Assembly (NCBI RefSeq): GCF_016651105.1
Contig: NZ_JAEKEL010000002.1
Coordinates: 516,501-580,500 of the forward strand
DNA: 64,000 bases
Direction of reading: 5' to 3'
From: Pseudomonas sp. TH15
GTDB lineage: Bacteria; Pseudomonadota; Gammaproteobacteria; Pseudomonadales; Pseudomonadaceae
In this document: piece after piece, positions 1 through 8,981 of the stretch
Numbering within the stretch: position 1 is the first letter of the stretch
Layout: every line of letters begins with the position of its first letter
Made by a program: the position numbers and the translations under genes
Notes under the pieces: generated by a model
The model's input: the letters and a program-made list of their open reading frames with translations, nothing else
What the model was told of the DNA's origin: nothing
Database searches by the model: none

Positions 1-321
1 CCGGCAGCGGTGGCTGACGCGGTGAAGAATCCAACCAAAGCCGCGGCCCTGGGCTGGTTATTTGTCTCCGAAGGCTCGAAGCTCGGCGCTGCGTTTTTGA
101 TCAAGCGTGCCGTGGGCCTGGGTTTGAGCGACACCTTCGGCGCCCGCCACCTGGGCGAGCCGGCCGGTGGTCGTGCGCAAGGCTGGAAGAGTTTCGTCAG
201 AACCCTCGACTCGCTGGAATTCAGCGCTCAGGAAGAAGCCGAAATCGAGCAAGCGGCGGTTGATGCGTTCAACCGCTTCACCGTGTTGCTGGAACAGGCC
301 TACACCCCGGAACTCGCCTGA
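1..321 (+). CDS. Biliverdin-producing heme oxygenase, C-terminal part (5' end outside window)
   Basis: The frame is open from base 1 and ends at a TGA at 319-321, so 106 C-terminal residues are visible and the start lies upstream. The stretch GWLFVSEGSKLGAAFL followed by KRAVGLGLS and FGARHLGEP matches the distal helix region of bacterial heme oxygenases of the HemO/PigA/BphO type, which open haem to biliverdin, CO and iron. The proximal histidine lies in the missing N-terminal part. I cannot tell whether this is the iron-acquisition enzyme or the phytochrome-linked one; no phytochrome gene follows. The call rests on resemblance of the helix motif only. Confidence 0.72.
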   Translation, partial: PAAVADAVKNPTKAAALGWLFVSEGSKLGAAFLIKRAVGLGLSDTFGARHLGEPAGGRAQGWKSFVRTLDSLEFSAQEEAEIEQAAVDAFNRFTVLLEQAYTPELA

Positions 322-336
322 CAAACCACATTCCCC

Positions 337-426
337 TGTGGGAGCGGGCTTGCTCGCGAAGACGGAGTGTCAGTCAATATCAATGTTGCCTGTCACACCG
401 CTTTCGCGAGCAAGCCCGCTCCCACA
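337..426. repeat. REP/BIME inverted pair
   Basis: Two inverted copies of a REP arm (TGTGGGAGCGGGCTTGCTCG and its complement) flank a short spacer. It sits just after the heme oxygenase stop codon. Confidence 0.9.
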
Positions 427-484
427 AGGGTCCGCGTAAGCCTGTAAGATCTCCATTCCGCTTCAGAAGCAATCCGCTGAGCCC

Positions 485-874
485 ATGCCTCACCTCGCCG
501 CCTCCAAACTCGCCCGAATCCTCTTCGGCCTGCTGGCCTACGTCAGCCTGGGCATCGGCCTGATCGCGATTGTCGTGCCGGGCCTGCCGACCACCGAGTT
601 CATCCTCCTGGCCGCCTGGGCCGCCACCAAGAGTTCGCCGCGCCTGAGTGCCTGGCTGGAAAACCATCGCTTGTTCGGGCCGATCCTGTGCAATTGGCGA
701 AACGGCAAAATCATCGTCCGCCGGGCCAAGGTCAGCGCCACCGTCAGCATGCTGCTGTGTGCAGGCTTGATGCTGGTGATGCTCGATCACGGCTGGCCGG
801 TTTACCTGGCGATTACTGGCATGAGCCTGGGCAACCTGTGGATCTGGTCGCGCCCGGAAACCCTATCCCTTTGA
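485..874 (+). CDS. YbaN-like DUF454 inner membrane protein
   Basis: A 129-residue protein with two hydrophobic stretches: about residues 10-45, including the typical LGIGLIAIVVPGLPTTEF segment, and about 78-115. The PGLPTTEF motif followed by WAATKSSPRLSAWLENHRLFGP is characteristic of the DUF454/YbaN family of small inner membrane proteins, whose function is unknown. It is transcribed in the same direction as the heme oxygenase, with a REP pair in between, so co-transcription is uncertain. The ATG at 485 follows no strong ribosome site. Confidence 0.85.
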   Translation: MPHLAASKLARILFGLLAYVSLGIGLIAIVVPGLPTTEFILLAAWAATKSSPRLSAWLENHRLFGPILCNWRNGKIIVRRAKVSATVSMLLCAGLMLVMLDHGWPVYLAITGMSLGNLWIWSRPETLSL

Positions 875-1116
875 TCCCCTCACCACAGCAAGGCTCAGGC
901 CCGATCAACACGCAGTGTTCCCCTGAAACTTCCCTGTAATTAATCGCCTTTTCAGCACAATCTCCTGCGCAAACGTTTAGCGCTGACCGTCCGTCGGCAG
1001 CCTGCTCATGCCCTCTCGCTTCGCGCCGATGAGCATTGAATGGCGCTGAATGGATTTGGCGAACCGGACAGTTCATGTCCGCATGCCACCCGTTTATTCA
1101 TTTGCGAGTTCGCCCT

Positions 1117-3255
1117 ATGTTCGACTCCCTGTCCATCCGCCTGAAAATCGTCCTGTTGTCCGGTCTGTGCCTGCTCGGTGTCGTCGCCCTGATCGTCGGC
1201 ATGAACATGTACCAGACCAACCGCAACAACGACCTGGTCAGCGCCTCCAGCAGCAAAATGCTCACCGCCAGCGTCCAGGACCTGCTCCAGGCCAAAGCCG
1301 CCGAGCAAGCCGTGCGGGTGCAGAAGACCTTCGGTGAAAGCCTGTTGGTGGTCACGGCGTTGGCCGATCAGATCAAGGACATGCGCACCATGGCCGCCAA
1401 GCGTTCGCTGGACGCCGGCGCCCTGCGCGAGGAGTTGAACCAGAGCCTGAAAACCGCTTTCGAGCGCAACGGCAAAGTGCTGGGGATCTGGCTGGCGTTC
1501 GAGCCCAACGGCCTGGACGGCAAGGACAGCGAATTCGTCAATGACGCTGTCAGGCAGTCCAACGAGGTGGGACGTTTCGCCAGTTACTGGAGCCGCGCGG
1601 GCGGGGTCGGGCTCAACACGATCATGGTCGAAGACGACATGACCAAAACCACCCTCAGCCTCAGCGGTACGCCATACAACAGCTGGTACACCTGCCCTCG
1701 CGACAACAAACGCACCTGCTTGCTCGACCCGTATTCCGACACCGTGGGCGGCAAGGAAGTGCTGATGACCACCATTTCCGTGCCGTTGCTGGTGGATGGC
1801 AAGGCCATCGGCGTGGTTGGCGTCGACATCGCCCTCGATGCGTTGCAAGCAGCGGCGATGGATTCCCAGCGTGACCTGTTCAATGGTGCCGGCCACATGC
1901 TGATCGTCTCCGGCAGCGGTGTGCTTGCCGGTTACAGCGTTGATGCCGGCAAGGTGGGTAAAAGCATCGGCGACACCCTCGGTGCCGACGGCAAGGAAGT
2001 CCTGCAACTGCTCGGCAACGGCTCGCCGAAGATTCTCGAACAGGGTGACCTGATCCGCGCGGTGTACCCGGTCAGCCCGATCACCGATTCCAAGGCCTGG
2101 GGTGTGGTGATCGACCTGCCCAAACAAGTACTGCTGGCCGATTCGGTGAAGCTGCAAACGGTGCTCGATGACGCGCAACAAACCGGCACACTCAAGGCGT
2201 TATTGGTGGCGGTGGCGGCCGGTTTGATCGGTCTGTTGCTAATCTGGCTCACGGCGTCGGGCGTGACCCGGCCAATCAACAGCGTGGCGCAAATGCTCAA
2301 GGCGATTGCCAGCGGCGACGGCGACCTGACCCAACGTCTGCACTACAGCAAGAAAGACGAACTCGGTGAACTGGTGAGCTGGTTCAACCGCTTCCTCGAC
2401 AAGCTGCAACCGACCATCGCGCAGATCAAACAGAGCATTACCGACGCCCGTGGCACCGCCGACCAGTCTTCGGAAATCGCCCGCCAGACCAGCGAAGGCA
2501 TGCAGGTGCAGTTCCGCGAAATCGACCAGGTCGCCACCGCGTCCAATGAAATGAGCGCGACCGCCCACGACGTCGCCAATAGCGCGTCGAACGCTGCCAA
2601 CGCCGCCAAAGGCGCCGACCAGTCAGCCCGCGATGGCATGCAGATCATTGAGCGCAGCACCCGGGATATTAATTTGCTGGCTGACGAAGTCAGCAAAGCC
2701 GTGACCGAAGTCGAAGCCCTGGCGGTGAACAGCGAGCAGATCGGATCGGTGCTGGAAGTGATCCGCAGCATCGCCGAACAAACCAACCTGCTGGCGCTCA
2801 ACGCCGCGATTGAAGCGGCCCGTGCCGGCGAAAGTGGTCGTGGCTTTGCGGTGGTTGCCGATGAAGTGCGCAACCTGGCCAAACGGACCCAGGACTCGGT
2901 GGAAGAAATTCGCATCGTGATCGAACGCATCCAGACCGGCACCCGCGGCGTGGTTGCCACCATGCACTCGAGCCAGACCCAGGCCCACAGCAACGCAGGG
3001 CAGATCCAGCAAGCAGTCCAGGCCCTGGGCAAGATCAGCGACGCGGTGACGGTGATCAGCGACATGAACCTGCAAATCGCCAGCGCCGCCGAACAGCAAA
3101 GCGCCGTGGCCGAAGAGGTCAATCGCAACGTCTCGGCAATCCGCACCGTCACCGAAACCCTGACCGGCCAGGCAACTGAATCGGCAGCGATCAGCAGCCA
3201 GCTCAATGCATTGGCCAGTCAGCAGATGAAGCTGATGGACCAGTTCCGCGTCTAG
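1117..3255 (+). CDS. Methyl-accepting chemotaxis protein with dCache sensor domain
   Basis: A 712-residue transmembrane chemoreceptor. An N-terminal membrane helix (about residues 8-31) is followed by a large periplasmic double-Cache domain (to about 350), a second helix (LLVAVAAGLIGLLLIWL), a HAMP domain, and the cytoplasmic signalling hairpin with the conserved tip EQTNLLALNAAIEAARAGE. The frame is open further up (an ATG at 1036), but the start at 1117 gives the expected short cytoplasmic N-terminus MFDSLSIRLK. The sensor domain differs from the amino-acid type seen in the second receptor (54109): it has GRFASYW, a WYTCP segment with two cysteines, and LDPY. Its length is close to polyamine/histamine receptors such as TlpQ/McpU, but the ligand is not established here. 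Confidence 0.93.
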   Translation: MFDSLSIRLKIVLLSGLCLLGVVALIVGMNMYQTNRNNDLVSASSSKMLTASVQDLLQAKAAEQAVRVQKTFGESLLVVTALADQIKDMRTMAAKRSLDAGALREELNQSLKTAFERNGKVLGIWLAFEPNGLDGKDSEFVNDAVRQSNEVGRFASYWSRAGGVGLNTIMVEDDMTKTTLSLSGTPYNSWYTCPRDNKRTCLLDPYSDTVGGKEVLMTTISVPLLVDGKAIGVVGVDIALDALQAAAMDSQRDLFNGAGHMLIVSGSGVLAGYSVDAGKVGKSIGDTLGADGKEVLQLLGNGSPKILEQGDLIRAVYPVSPITDSKAWGVVIDLPKQVLLADSVKLQTVLDDAQQTGTLKALLVAVAAGLIGLLLIWLTASGVTRPINSVAQMLKAIASGDGDLTQRLHYSKKDELGELVSWFNRFLDKLQPTIAQIKQSITDARGTADQSSEIARQTSEGMQVQFREIDQVATASNEMSATAHDVANSASNAANAAKGADQSARDGMQIIERSTRDINLLADEVSKAVTEVEALAVNSEQIGSVLEVIRSIAEQTNLLALNAAIEAARAGESGRGFAVVADEVRNLAKRTQDSVEEIRIVIERIQTGTRGVVATMHSSQTQAHSNAGQIQQAVQALGKISDAVTVISDMNLQIASAAEQQSAVAEEVNRNVSAIRTVTETLTGQATESAAISSQLNALASQQMKLMDQFRV

Positions 3256-3273
3256 CAATCCTGCAGATATCCT

Positions 3274-3363
3274 TGTGGGAGCGGGCTTGCTCGCGAAGGC
3301 GGCGTATCAGTCAACATTGATGTCGACTGACACACCGCCTTCGCGAGCAAGCCCGCTCCCACA
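3274..3363. repeat. REP/BIME inverted pair
   Basis: Same REP arm as at 337-426, again as a head-to-head pair with a spacer of similar length, directly after the chemoreceptor gene. Confidence 0.9.
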
Positions 3364-3428
3364 AGGGATTTCATCTGGCCCGGCAGATTTTTGATCTATC
3401 ATCGAACCCTCGTTCCGGAGGGCCTTCG

Positions 3429-4778
3429 ATGACTGATTTACTCACGTCCATTCAAGCCGCACTCGGCTTGCCGCATACCCCGATCCCGTTTACGTCGAGC
3501 GGCGCCCTGCCCTCGGCGTTCGCCGTCACTGACCTGGCCTGCGCCAGCATTGCCGCCGCCGGTCAGGCTGTCAGCGAATTGCTGCACCAACAGACCGGCC
3601 GCTTGCCCACCCTTGAAGTCGACCGCCGCCTGGCTTCGTTCTGGTTCGCCACCTCGATCCGTCCGCTGGGCTGGAGCGCGCCGCCGCTGTGGGACCCGGT
3701 CGCCGGTGACTATGAGACCAAGGACGGCTGGATTCGCCTGCACACCAACGCCCCACATCACCGCGCCGCCGCCGAAAGCGTGCTCGGTGCCTGTGCCGAC
3801 CGCGCCGGCATGGCGAGTCAGGTCGCGAAGTGGGCCAAGACCGATCTGGAACACGCCGTGGTCGAGGCCGGTGGCTGCGCCGCTGAGATGCGCACCTGGG
3901 CGCAATGGCAGGCCCACCCTCAAGGCATCGCCGTAAACGCCGAGCCATTGATTCAATTCGCCGCCCACAGCAGCCAGAACGCCAAACCGTGGCAAGGCTC
4001 GGTGGCGCGACCACTGGCGGGAATCAAAGTGCTTGATCTGACCCGCGTGCTCGCCGGCCCCATCGCCAGCCGCTTCCTCGCCGGCCTCGGCGCCGACGTA
4101 TTGCGCATCGACCCGCCGACCTGGAACGAGCCCGGTGTCGTGCCGGAAGTCACTCTCGGTAAACGCTGTGCGCGGCTGGATTTGCATGACACGGCTGATC
4201 GCGCAGTGTTCGAAAGCCTGCTCAAGGACGCCGACATTTTGCTCCACGGCTACCGCGCCGATGCATTGGAACACTTGGGTTACGGCGCCGCTGAACGCCA
4301 GAAGTTGTCCCCAGGCTTGATCGATGTCTGCCTCAACGCCTACGGCTGGAGCGGCCCGTGGCAGAACCGTCGGGGTTTCGACAGTCTGGTGCAGATGAGC
4401 AGCGGGATTGCCGAGGCTGGCATGCAGTGGAAGAAAGCCGACAAGCCAACACCATTGCCAGTTCAGGCGCTGGATCACGCGACCGGGTATTTGATGGCGG
4501 CGAGTGCGATCAAGTTGTTGGCTGAGCGGTTGACTCGCGGGTTCGGTGGTTCGGCGCGGTTATCGTTGGCGCGGACCGCGAAGTTGTTGATTGAGAATGG
4601 TGCAGGGACAAATGAGCCGTTGCGGGCGGAAGATCAGGACGATCAAGGGTTGTTGGTCGAGCAGACACCTTGGGGGCCGGCGCACCGGTTGCACGTTCCG
4701 CTGAAAATCACCGGAACGCCTGTGCAATGGGCCATTCCCGCCACGGAATTGGGCTCCCATCGCGCGCAGTGGTGGTGA
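3429..4778 (+). CDS. CaiB/BaiF family CoA-transferase-like protein (class III)
   Basis: A 449-residue protein. The central segment from about residue 198 (GIKVLDLTRVLAGPIASRFL, then GLGADVLRIDPP and TLGKRCARLDLHD) is the hallmark of class III acyl-CoA transferases, which move CoA between carboxylic acids. The family's Asp-containing segment is seen as GFDSLVQMSSGIA. The N-terminal 195 residues form an extra region before the usual start of the domain, which suggests a two-lobed arrangement as in long family members. The acyl substrate cannot be inferred. It stands alone between REP elements. From about 4500 on, codon use looks more G/T-rich at third positions than in the first part. Confidence 0.85.
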   Translation: MTDLLTSIQAALGLPHTPIPFTSSGALPSAFAVTDLACASIAAAGQAVSELLHQQTGRLPTLEVDRRLASFWFATSIRPLGWSAPPLWDPVAGDYETKDGWIRLHTNAPHHRAAAESVLGACADRAGMASQVAKWAKTDLEHAVVEAGGCAAEMRTWAQWQAHPQGIAVNAEPLIQFAAHSSQNAKPWQGSVARPLAGIKVLDLTRVLAGPIASRFLAGLGADVLRIDPPTWNEPGVVPEVTLGKRCARLDLHDTADRAVFESLLKDADILLHGYRADALEHLGYGAAERQKLSPGLIDVCLNAYGWSGPWQNRRGFDSLVQMSSGIAEAGMQWKKADKPTPLPVQALDHATGYLMAASAIKLLAERLTRGFGGSARLSLARTAKLLIENGAGTNEPLRAEDQDDQGLLVEQTPWGPAHRLHVPLKITGTPVQWAIPATELGSHRAQWW

Positions 4779-4790
4779 CTGTTAGATAGC

Positions 4791-4876
4791 CATCGCGAGC
4801 AAGCTCGCTCCCACAGGTGACCGAGTTCTCCCGGACGAATGCCATCAAATGTGGGAGCGGGCTTGCTCGCGAATGC
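4791..4876. repeat. REP pair, arms in the opposite order
   Basis: A left arm ending in CGCTCCCACA and a right arm beginning TGTGGGAGCGGG face away from each other. The pair lies between two converging genes. Confidence 0.85.
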
Positions 4877-4908
4877 GTCAGACCAGCCGCTACAAATCCC
4901 GGATCAGC

Positions 4909-5772
4909 TCAATCAACCCGGCTCAGCGATGTCCACAACTGCTGCGCCGCGTACCCCCGATAAGGTCGCCACACCTCAGCCCGCCGCAGCAACTCCCGCG
5001 CCGTCACCGGTCCGCCTTCAAGCGCCGCCAACGCATTGATCAACCCCACATCCCCACTCGGAAACGCATCCCTCTCCCGTAACTGCCGCAACGCAATGTA
5101 CTGCGCCGTCCAGTCGCCAATCCCATGCAATGCCAGCAACCGCGCCACGCCGCCCTCGCGCGCCGGCTCAAATAACAACGGATCATCGAGTAACGCCTGA
5201 GCCACACCGGACAGCGTTCGCCCACGGCTTTTCGGCATCCCCAGCGTCGCCAGGTCCGAGACCGCCAACACCGCCGCCCCAGGAAACACATGAGTCAGCC
5301 CGGGCGGCGCTGAATCCAATGCCTCGCCATACTGCGCCACCAGTTTCCCTGCCAGTTTGATCGCCGCGCGCACCGTAATCTGCTGCCCCAACACCGCGCG
5401 AATCGCCAGCTCCAGACCATCCCACGCACCCGGCACGCGTAATCCGGGACGCTCGGCAATCAACCGAGCCATCAACGGGTCAGTCGCCAATTGTTGATGG
5501 ATCGCGGGCAGATCAGCATCCAGATCAAACATCCGCCGCAACCGCGCCACGATCTCGGACACGCCCGCGGGGTCAGGAAAATCCAGCGTCAGCTCAAGCG
5601 CAGCATCCCCCACCGGCTTGATCGAAAACGTGCCGTGCACACCATCCAAGCCGATGCTGCGCGAATACACGCCATCGACCACCGTCTCCATCCCGGCAAT
5701 CGCCCGCGCCGACAAAAAAACCAACATTGCGGCCCAGTCATAAGGCGGCCGATACGCCAGCAGCAACCTCAT
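4909..5772 (-). CDS. alkA: DNA-3-methyladenine glycosylase II (AlkA type)
   Basis: A 287-residue enzyme that removes alkylated bases such as 3-methyladenine in base-excision repair. The N-terminal 110 residues (YRPPYDWAAMLVFLSARAI) match the AlkA N-terminal domain. The helix-hairpin-helix segment is LLALHGIGDWTAQYIALR. It is followed by FPSGDVGL, whose Asp at about 241 lines up with catalytic Asp238 of E. coli AlkA. Length matches the family (282 in E. coli). It converges on the CoA-transferase gene and diverges from the arc operon. No ada gene is next to it. Confidence 0.92.
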   Translation of the reverse strand: MRLLLAYRPPYDWAAMLVFLSARAIAGMETVVDGVYSRSIGLDGVHGTFSIKPVGDAALELTLDFPDPAGVSEIVARLRRMFDLDADLPAIHQQLATDPLMARLIAERPGLRVPGAWDGLELAIRAVLGQQITVRAAIKLAGKLVAQYGEALDSAPPGLTHVFPGAAVLAVSDLATLGMPKSRGRTLSGVAQALLDDPLLFEPAREGGVARLLALHGIGDWTAQYIALRQLRERDAFPSGDVGLINALAALEGGPVTARELLRRAEVWRPYRGYAAQQLWTSLSRVD

Positions 5773-5959
5773 AGCGACAGCACCCCACTAACAAATGGAT
5801 TAATTTAACTAAATAGGTAAAGCGTAATAACGTTCAATAATTAACACCTATTAATGCCTTTTATTTATAGCCGATCAATCTGTGGCAATCGGTGCATAGC
5901 AGTTTTGTGAGTCAATCCTAATAAATCAATTCTGTACTGAAAACAGTTATCAAAAAGTT

Positions 5960-5969
5960 GCGAATTCGC
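5960..5969. promoter_or_regulatory. Perfect palindrome in the alkA-arcD intergenic region
   Basis: GCGAATTCGC is a 10-bp perfect palindrome in the 420-bp AT-rich gap between alkA and arcD. It could be an operator, but no regulator is identified. The rest of the gap upstream of 6100 shows no reading frame I would call a gene. Confidence 0.25.
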
Positions 5970-6117
5970 GAAAACGAACTAGCTTAAAAACCTCAATGCG
6001 ATACGTATTATTCCTGCTTGAACTGGCCGAGGCCTCTGAGCCGGGCTTTTCCAGCAATACAGTTATGCCCGCGAAAAGTTCATAAGTCTTTCATTAACAA
6101 TGGAATGTGCCGATGCA

Positions 6118-6157
6118 CTGATCTATGTCAGCTGATTGAACAGTTAACAGATTTAAT
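6118..6157 (+). promoter_or_regulatory. ANR/FNR-type promoter of arcDABC
   Basis: CTGATCTATGTCAG at 6118-6131 keeps the TGA-N6-TCA core of the ANR/FNR box (consensus TTGAT-N4-ATCAA). A -10-like TTTAAT lies at 6152-6157, predicting a transcript start near 6164. The box is then centred about 40 bp upstream, the place used by class II FNR activators. In P. aeruginosa the arc operon is known to need ANR under low oxygen. The site and spacing are seen in the sequence; the function is inferred. Confidence 0.65.
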
Positions 6158-6192
6158 CTGTTGTCTCTCTTCTCCTGCATTGGAGTCATGCA

Positions 6193-7620
6193 ATGTCTGA
6201 ATCCCCCGGAAAACTGAAGCTCGGCGCGCTCGTTGCATTGGTAGTTGGCTCAATGATTGGTGGCGGGATCTTCTCTTTACCGCAGAACATGGCCGCCAGT
6301 GCTGATGTCGGTGCGGTGCTGATTGGTTGGGCAATTACGGCGGTCGGCATGCTGACCCTCGCGTTCGTCTTTCAAACCCTGGCCAACCGCAAGCCTGACC
6401 TGGACGGTGGTGTCTACGCCTACGCCAAGGCCGGTTTCGGCGACTACATGGGTTTCTCATCCGCTTGGGGTTACTGGATCAGTGCCTGGCTGGGCAACGT
6501 CGGCTACTTCGTCTTGCTGTTCAGCACCCTGGGTTACTTCTTTCCGATCTTCGGCGAAGGCAACACCGTTGCCGCTGTGATCGGCGCCTCGGTGCTGCTC
6601 TGGGCCGTGCACTTCCTTGTTTTACGCGGGATCAAGGAAGCGGCGTTCATCAACCTGGTGACCACCGTCGCCAAGGTCGTGCCGCTGGTGCTGTTTGTGT
6701 TGATCGCCGTGTTCGCTTTCAAGCTGGACATCTTCACTGCCGACATCTGGGGCACTAAAAACACTAGCCTGGGCAGCGTGATGAACCAGGTGCGCAACAT
6801 GATGCTGGTCACCGTCTGGGTGTTCATCGGCATCGAAGGCGCGAGCATCTTCTCGGCCCGGGCCGAAAAACGTAGCGACGTTGGTAAGGCCACCGTGATC
6901 GGTTTCATTACCGTGCTGCTGTTCCTGGTGCTGGTGAACGTGTTGTCTCTGGGCATCATGACCCAACCGGAACTGGCCAAGCTGCAGAACCCGTCGATGG
7001 CGGCCGTGCTGGAACACGTGGTCGGTCACTGGGGCGCGGTGCTGATCAGCATTGGTCTGATCATTTCCTTGCTTGGCGCGCTGCTGTCCTGGGTGCTGTT
7101 GTGTGCGGAGATCATGTTCGCCGCCGCCAAGGACCACACCATGCCGGCGTTTTTGCGCCGCGAAAACGCCAACCATGTACCGGCCAACGCCCTGTGGCTG
7201 ACCAACGCGATGGTTCAGGTATTCCTGATCATCACCCTGTTCTCGGCCAGCACTTACCTGTCGCTGATCTACCTTGCCACCTCGATGATTCTGGTGCCTT
7301 ACCTGTGGTCGGCGGCGTATGCGCTGCTGCTGGCGGTACGCGGCGAGACTTATGAACACGCCCTGGCCGAACGCAAGAAAGACCTGATCATCGGCGCCAT
7401 TGCCGTGATCTACGCGGTCTGGCTGCTGTATGCCGGCGGCATCAAATACCTGCTGCTTTCCGCCCTGCTCTATGCCCCCGGCGCGATCCTGTTCGCCAAG
7501 GCCAAGATGGAAGTGGGCAAACCGGTTTTCACTAATGTCGAGAAGCTGATTTTCGCGGCCGTAGTCGTCGGCGCCCTGGTGGCTGCCTACGGGCTGTATG
7601 CCGGTTTCCTGACGCTGTAA
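6193..7620 (+). CDS. arcD: Arginine/ornithine antiporter ArcD
   Basis: A 475-residue inner membrane transporter of the APC family that imports arginine and exports ornithine for the arginine deiminase pathway. The N-terminus has the family motif LVVGSMIGGGIFSLPQNMA (about residues 17-35). About 12-13 hydrophobic helices follow, with short charged loops. An ATG at 6193 is preceded by GGAG at 6182. It is the first gene of arcDABC, as in P. aeruginosa; arcA follows after 33 bases. Expression is likely driven by the ANR-type promoter upstream. Confidence 0.96.
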   Translation: MSESPGKLKLGALVALVVGSMIGGGIFSLPQNMAASADVGAVLIGWAITAVGMLTLAFVFQTLANRKPDLDGGVYAYAKAGFGDYMGFSSAWGYWISAWLGNVGYFVLLFSTLGYFFPIFGEGNTVAAVIGASVLLWAVHFLVLRGIKEAAFINLVTTVAKVVPLVLFVLIAVFAFKLDIFTADIWGTKNTSLGSVMNQVRNMMLVTVWVFIGIEGASIFSARAEKRSDVGKATVIGFITVLLFLVLVNVLSLGIMTQPELAKLQNPSMAAVLEHVVGHWGAVLISIGLIISLLGALLSWVLLCAEIMFAAAKDHTMPAFLRRENANHVPANALWLTNAMVQVFLIITLFSASTYLSLIYLATSMILVPYLWSAAYALLLAVRGETYEHALAERKKDLIIGAIAVIYAVWLLYAGGIKYLLLSALLYAPGAILFAKAKMEVGKPVFTNVEKLIFAAVVVGALVAAYGLYAGFLTL

Positions 7621-7653
7621 TAGCTGATTGTTTACATCTGGAGGATCACTGTA

Positions 7654-8910
7654 ATGACCACGGAAAAAGTTAAGTACGGCGTACATTCCGAGGCCGGCAA
7701 ACTGCGCAAAGTCATGGTTTGCTCCCCCGGTCTGGCCCACCTGCGGCTGACCCCGAACAACTGCGACGAATTGCTGTTCGATGACGTGCTATGGGTTGCC
7801 CAGGCCAAGCGTGACCATTTCGATTTCGTCACCAAGATGCGCGAACGCAACGTCGACGTGCTGGAAATGCACAACCTGCTGACCGACATCGTCGCGAACC
7901 CTGAGGCCCTGGACTGGATTCTCGAACGCAAGATCACCGCCAATACAGTGGGCCTGGGCCTGGTCAACGAAACCAGTTCCTGGTTGCGCAGCCTGGAGCC
8001 GCGCAAGATAGCCGAGTTCCTGATCGGCGGCGTGTCGGCCGATGACCTGCCAACCAGTTTCGGCGGCAAGACCATCGAGATGTTCCGTGACTTCCTCGGC
8101 CACTCGAGCTTCATTCTGCCGCCGCTGCCCAACATCCTGTTCACCCGCGACACCACCTGCTGGATCTACGGTGGCGTGACCTTGAACCCTATGTACTGGC
8201 CGGCGCGCCGTCAGGAAACCCTGCTGGCCAGCGCCATCTACAAATTCCACCCCGAGTTCACCAACGCCGACTTCCAGGTCTGGTACGGCGACCCGGATCA
8301 GGAGCACGGCAACTCGACACTCGAAGGCGGCGACGTGATGCCTATCGGCAACGGTGTGGTGTTGATCGGCATGGGCGAGCGCTCGTCGCGTCAGGCCATC
8401 GGTCAACTGGCGCTGAACCTGTTCAAGCACCAAGCCGTGGAGCGAGTGATCGTCGCCGGTCTGCCGAAATCCCGCGCCGCGATGCACCTGGACACCGTGT
8501 TCAGCTTCTGCGACCGCGACCTGGTCACCATTTTCCCGGAAGTGGTCAACCAGATCGTCGCGTTCACCCTGCGCCCTGATGAAAGCAAACCGGGTGGCAT
8601 AGACATCCGCCGCGAAGAAACCAACTTCCTCGACACCGTGGCGGCCGCACTCAACCTCAAGGCCCTGCGCGTGGTGGAAACCGGCGGCAACAGCTTCGCC
8701 GCCGAACGCGAGCAATGGGACGACGGCAACAACGTGGTGGCCCTCGAACCGGGCGTGGTGATCGGTTACGACCGCAACACCTACACCAACACCTTGCTAC
8801 GCAAGGCTGGCGTGGAAGTCATCACCATCAGTGCCGGCGAACTCGGGCGCGGCCGTGGCGGCGGCCACTGCATGACCTGCCCGATCATTCGCGACCCCAT
8901 CGACTATTAA
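7654..8910 (+). CDS. arcA: Arginine deiminase ArcA
   Basis: A 418-residue cytoplasmic enzyme that hydrolyses arginine to citrulline and ammonia, the first step of the pathway. The length equals that of the P. aeruginosa enzyme, and the catalytic Cys falls at residue 406 in GGGHCMTCPI. Other family signatures are FTRDTTCWIYGGV and the LEGGDVMPIG segment that binds the guanidinium group. A GGAGG site lies eight bases before the ATG. It is the second gene of the operon; arcB follows after 71 bases. Confidence 0.97.
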   Translation: MTTEKVKYGVHSEAGKLRKVMVCSPGLAHLRLTPNNCDELLFDDVLWVAQAKRDHFDFVTKMRERNVDVLEMHNLLTDIVANPEALDWILERKITANTVGLGLVNETSSWLRSLEPRKIAEFLIGGVSADDLPTSFGGKTIEMFRDFLGHSSFILPPLPNILFTRDTTCWIYGGVTLNPMYWPARRQETLLASAIYKFHPEFTNADFQVWYGDPDQEHGNSTLEGGDVMPIGNGVVLIGMGERSSRQAIGQLALNLFKHQAVERVIVAGLPKSRAAMHLDTVFSFCDRDLVTIFPEVVNQIVAFTLRPDESKPGGIDIRREETNFLDTVAAALNLKALRVVETGGNSFAAEREQWDDGNNVVALEPGVVIGYDRNTYTNTLLRKAGVEVITISAGELGRGRGGGHCMTCPIIRDPIDY

Positions 8911-8981
8911 ACCTCTGAGCCCTGGCCGACACTTACAACGTGCGGCCAGGGGGATAACCGAAACCCAAGGAGATCCAAATC

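Noticed and set aside
337..426. Repeated hairpin arms considered as a CRISPR array
   Set aside because: Only two inverted arms with one spacer, the same arms are scattered through the window, and there are no cas genes.
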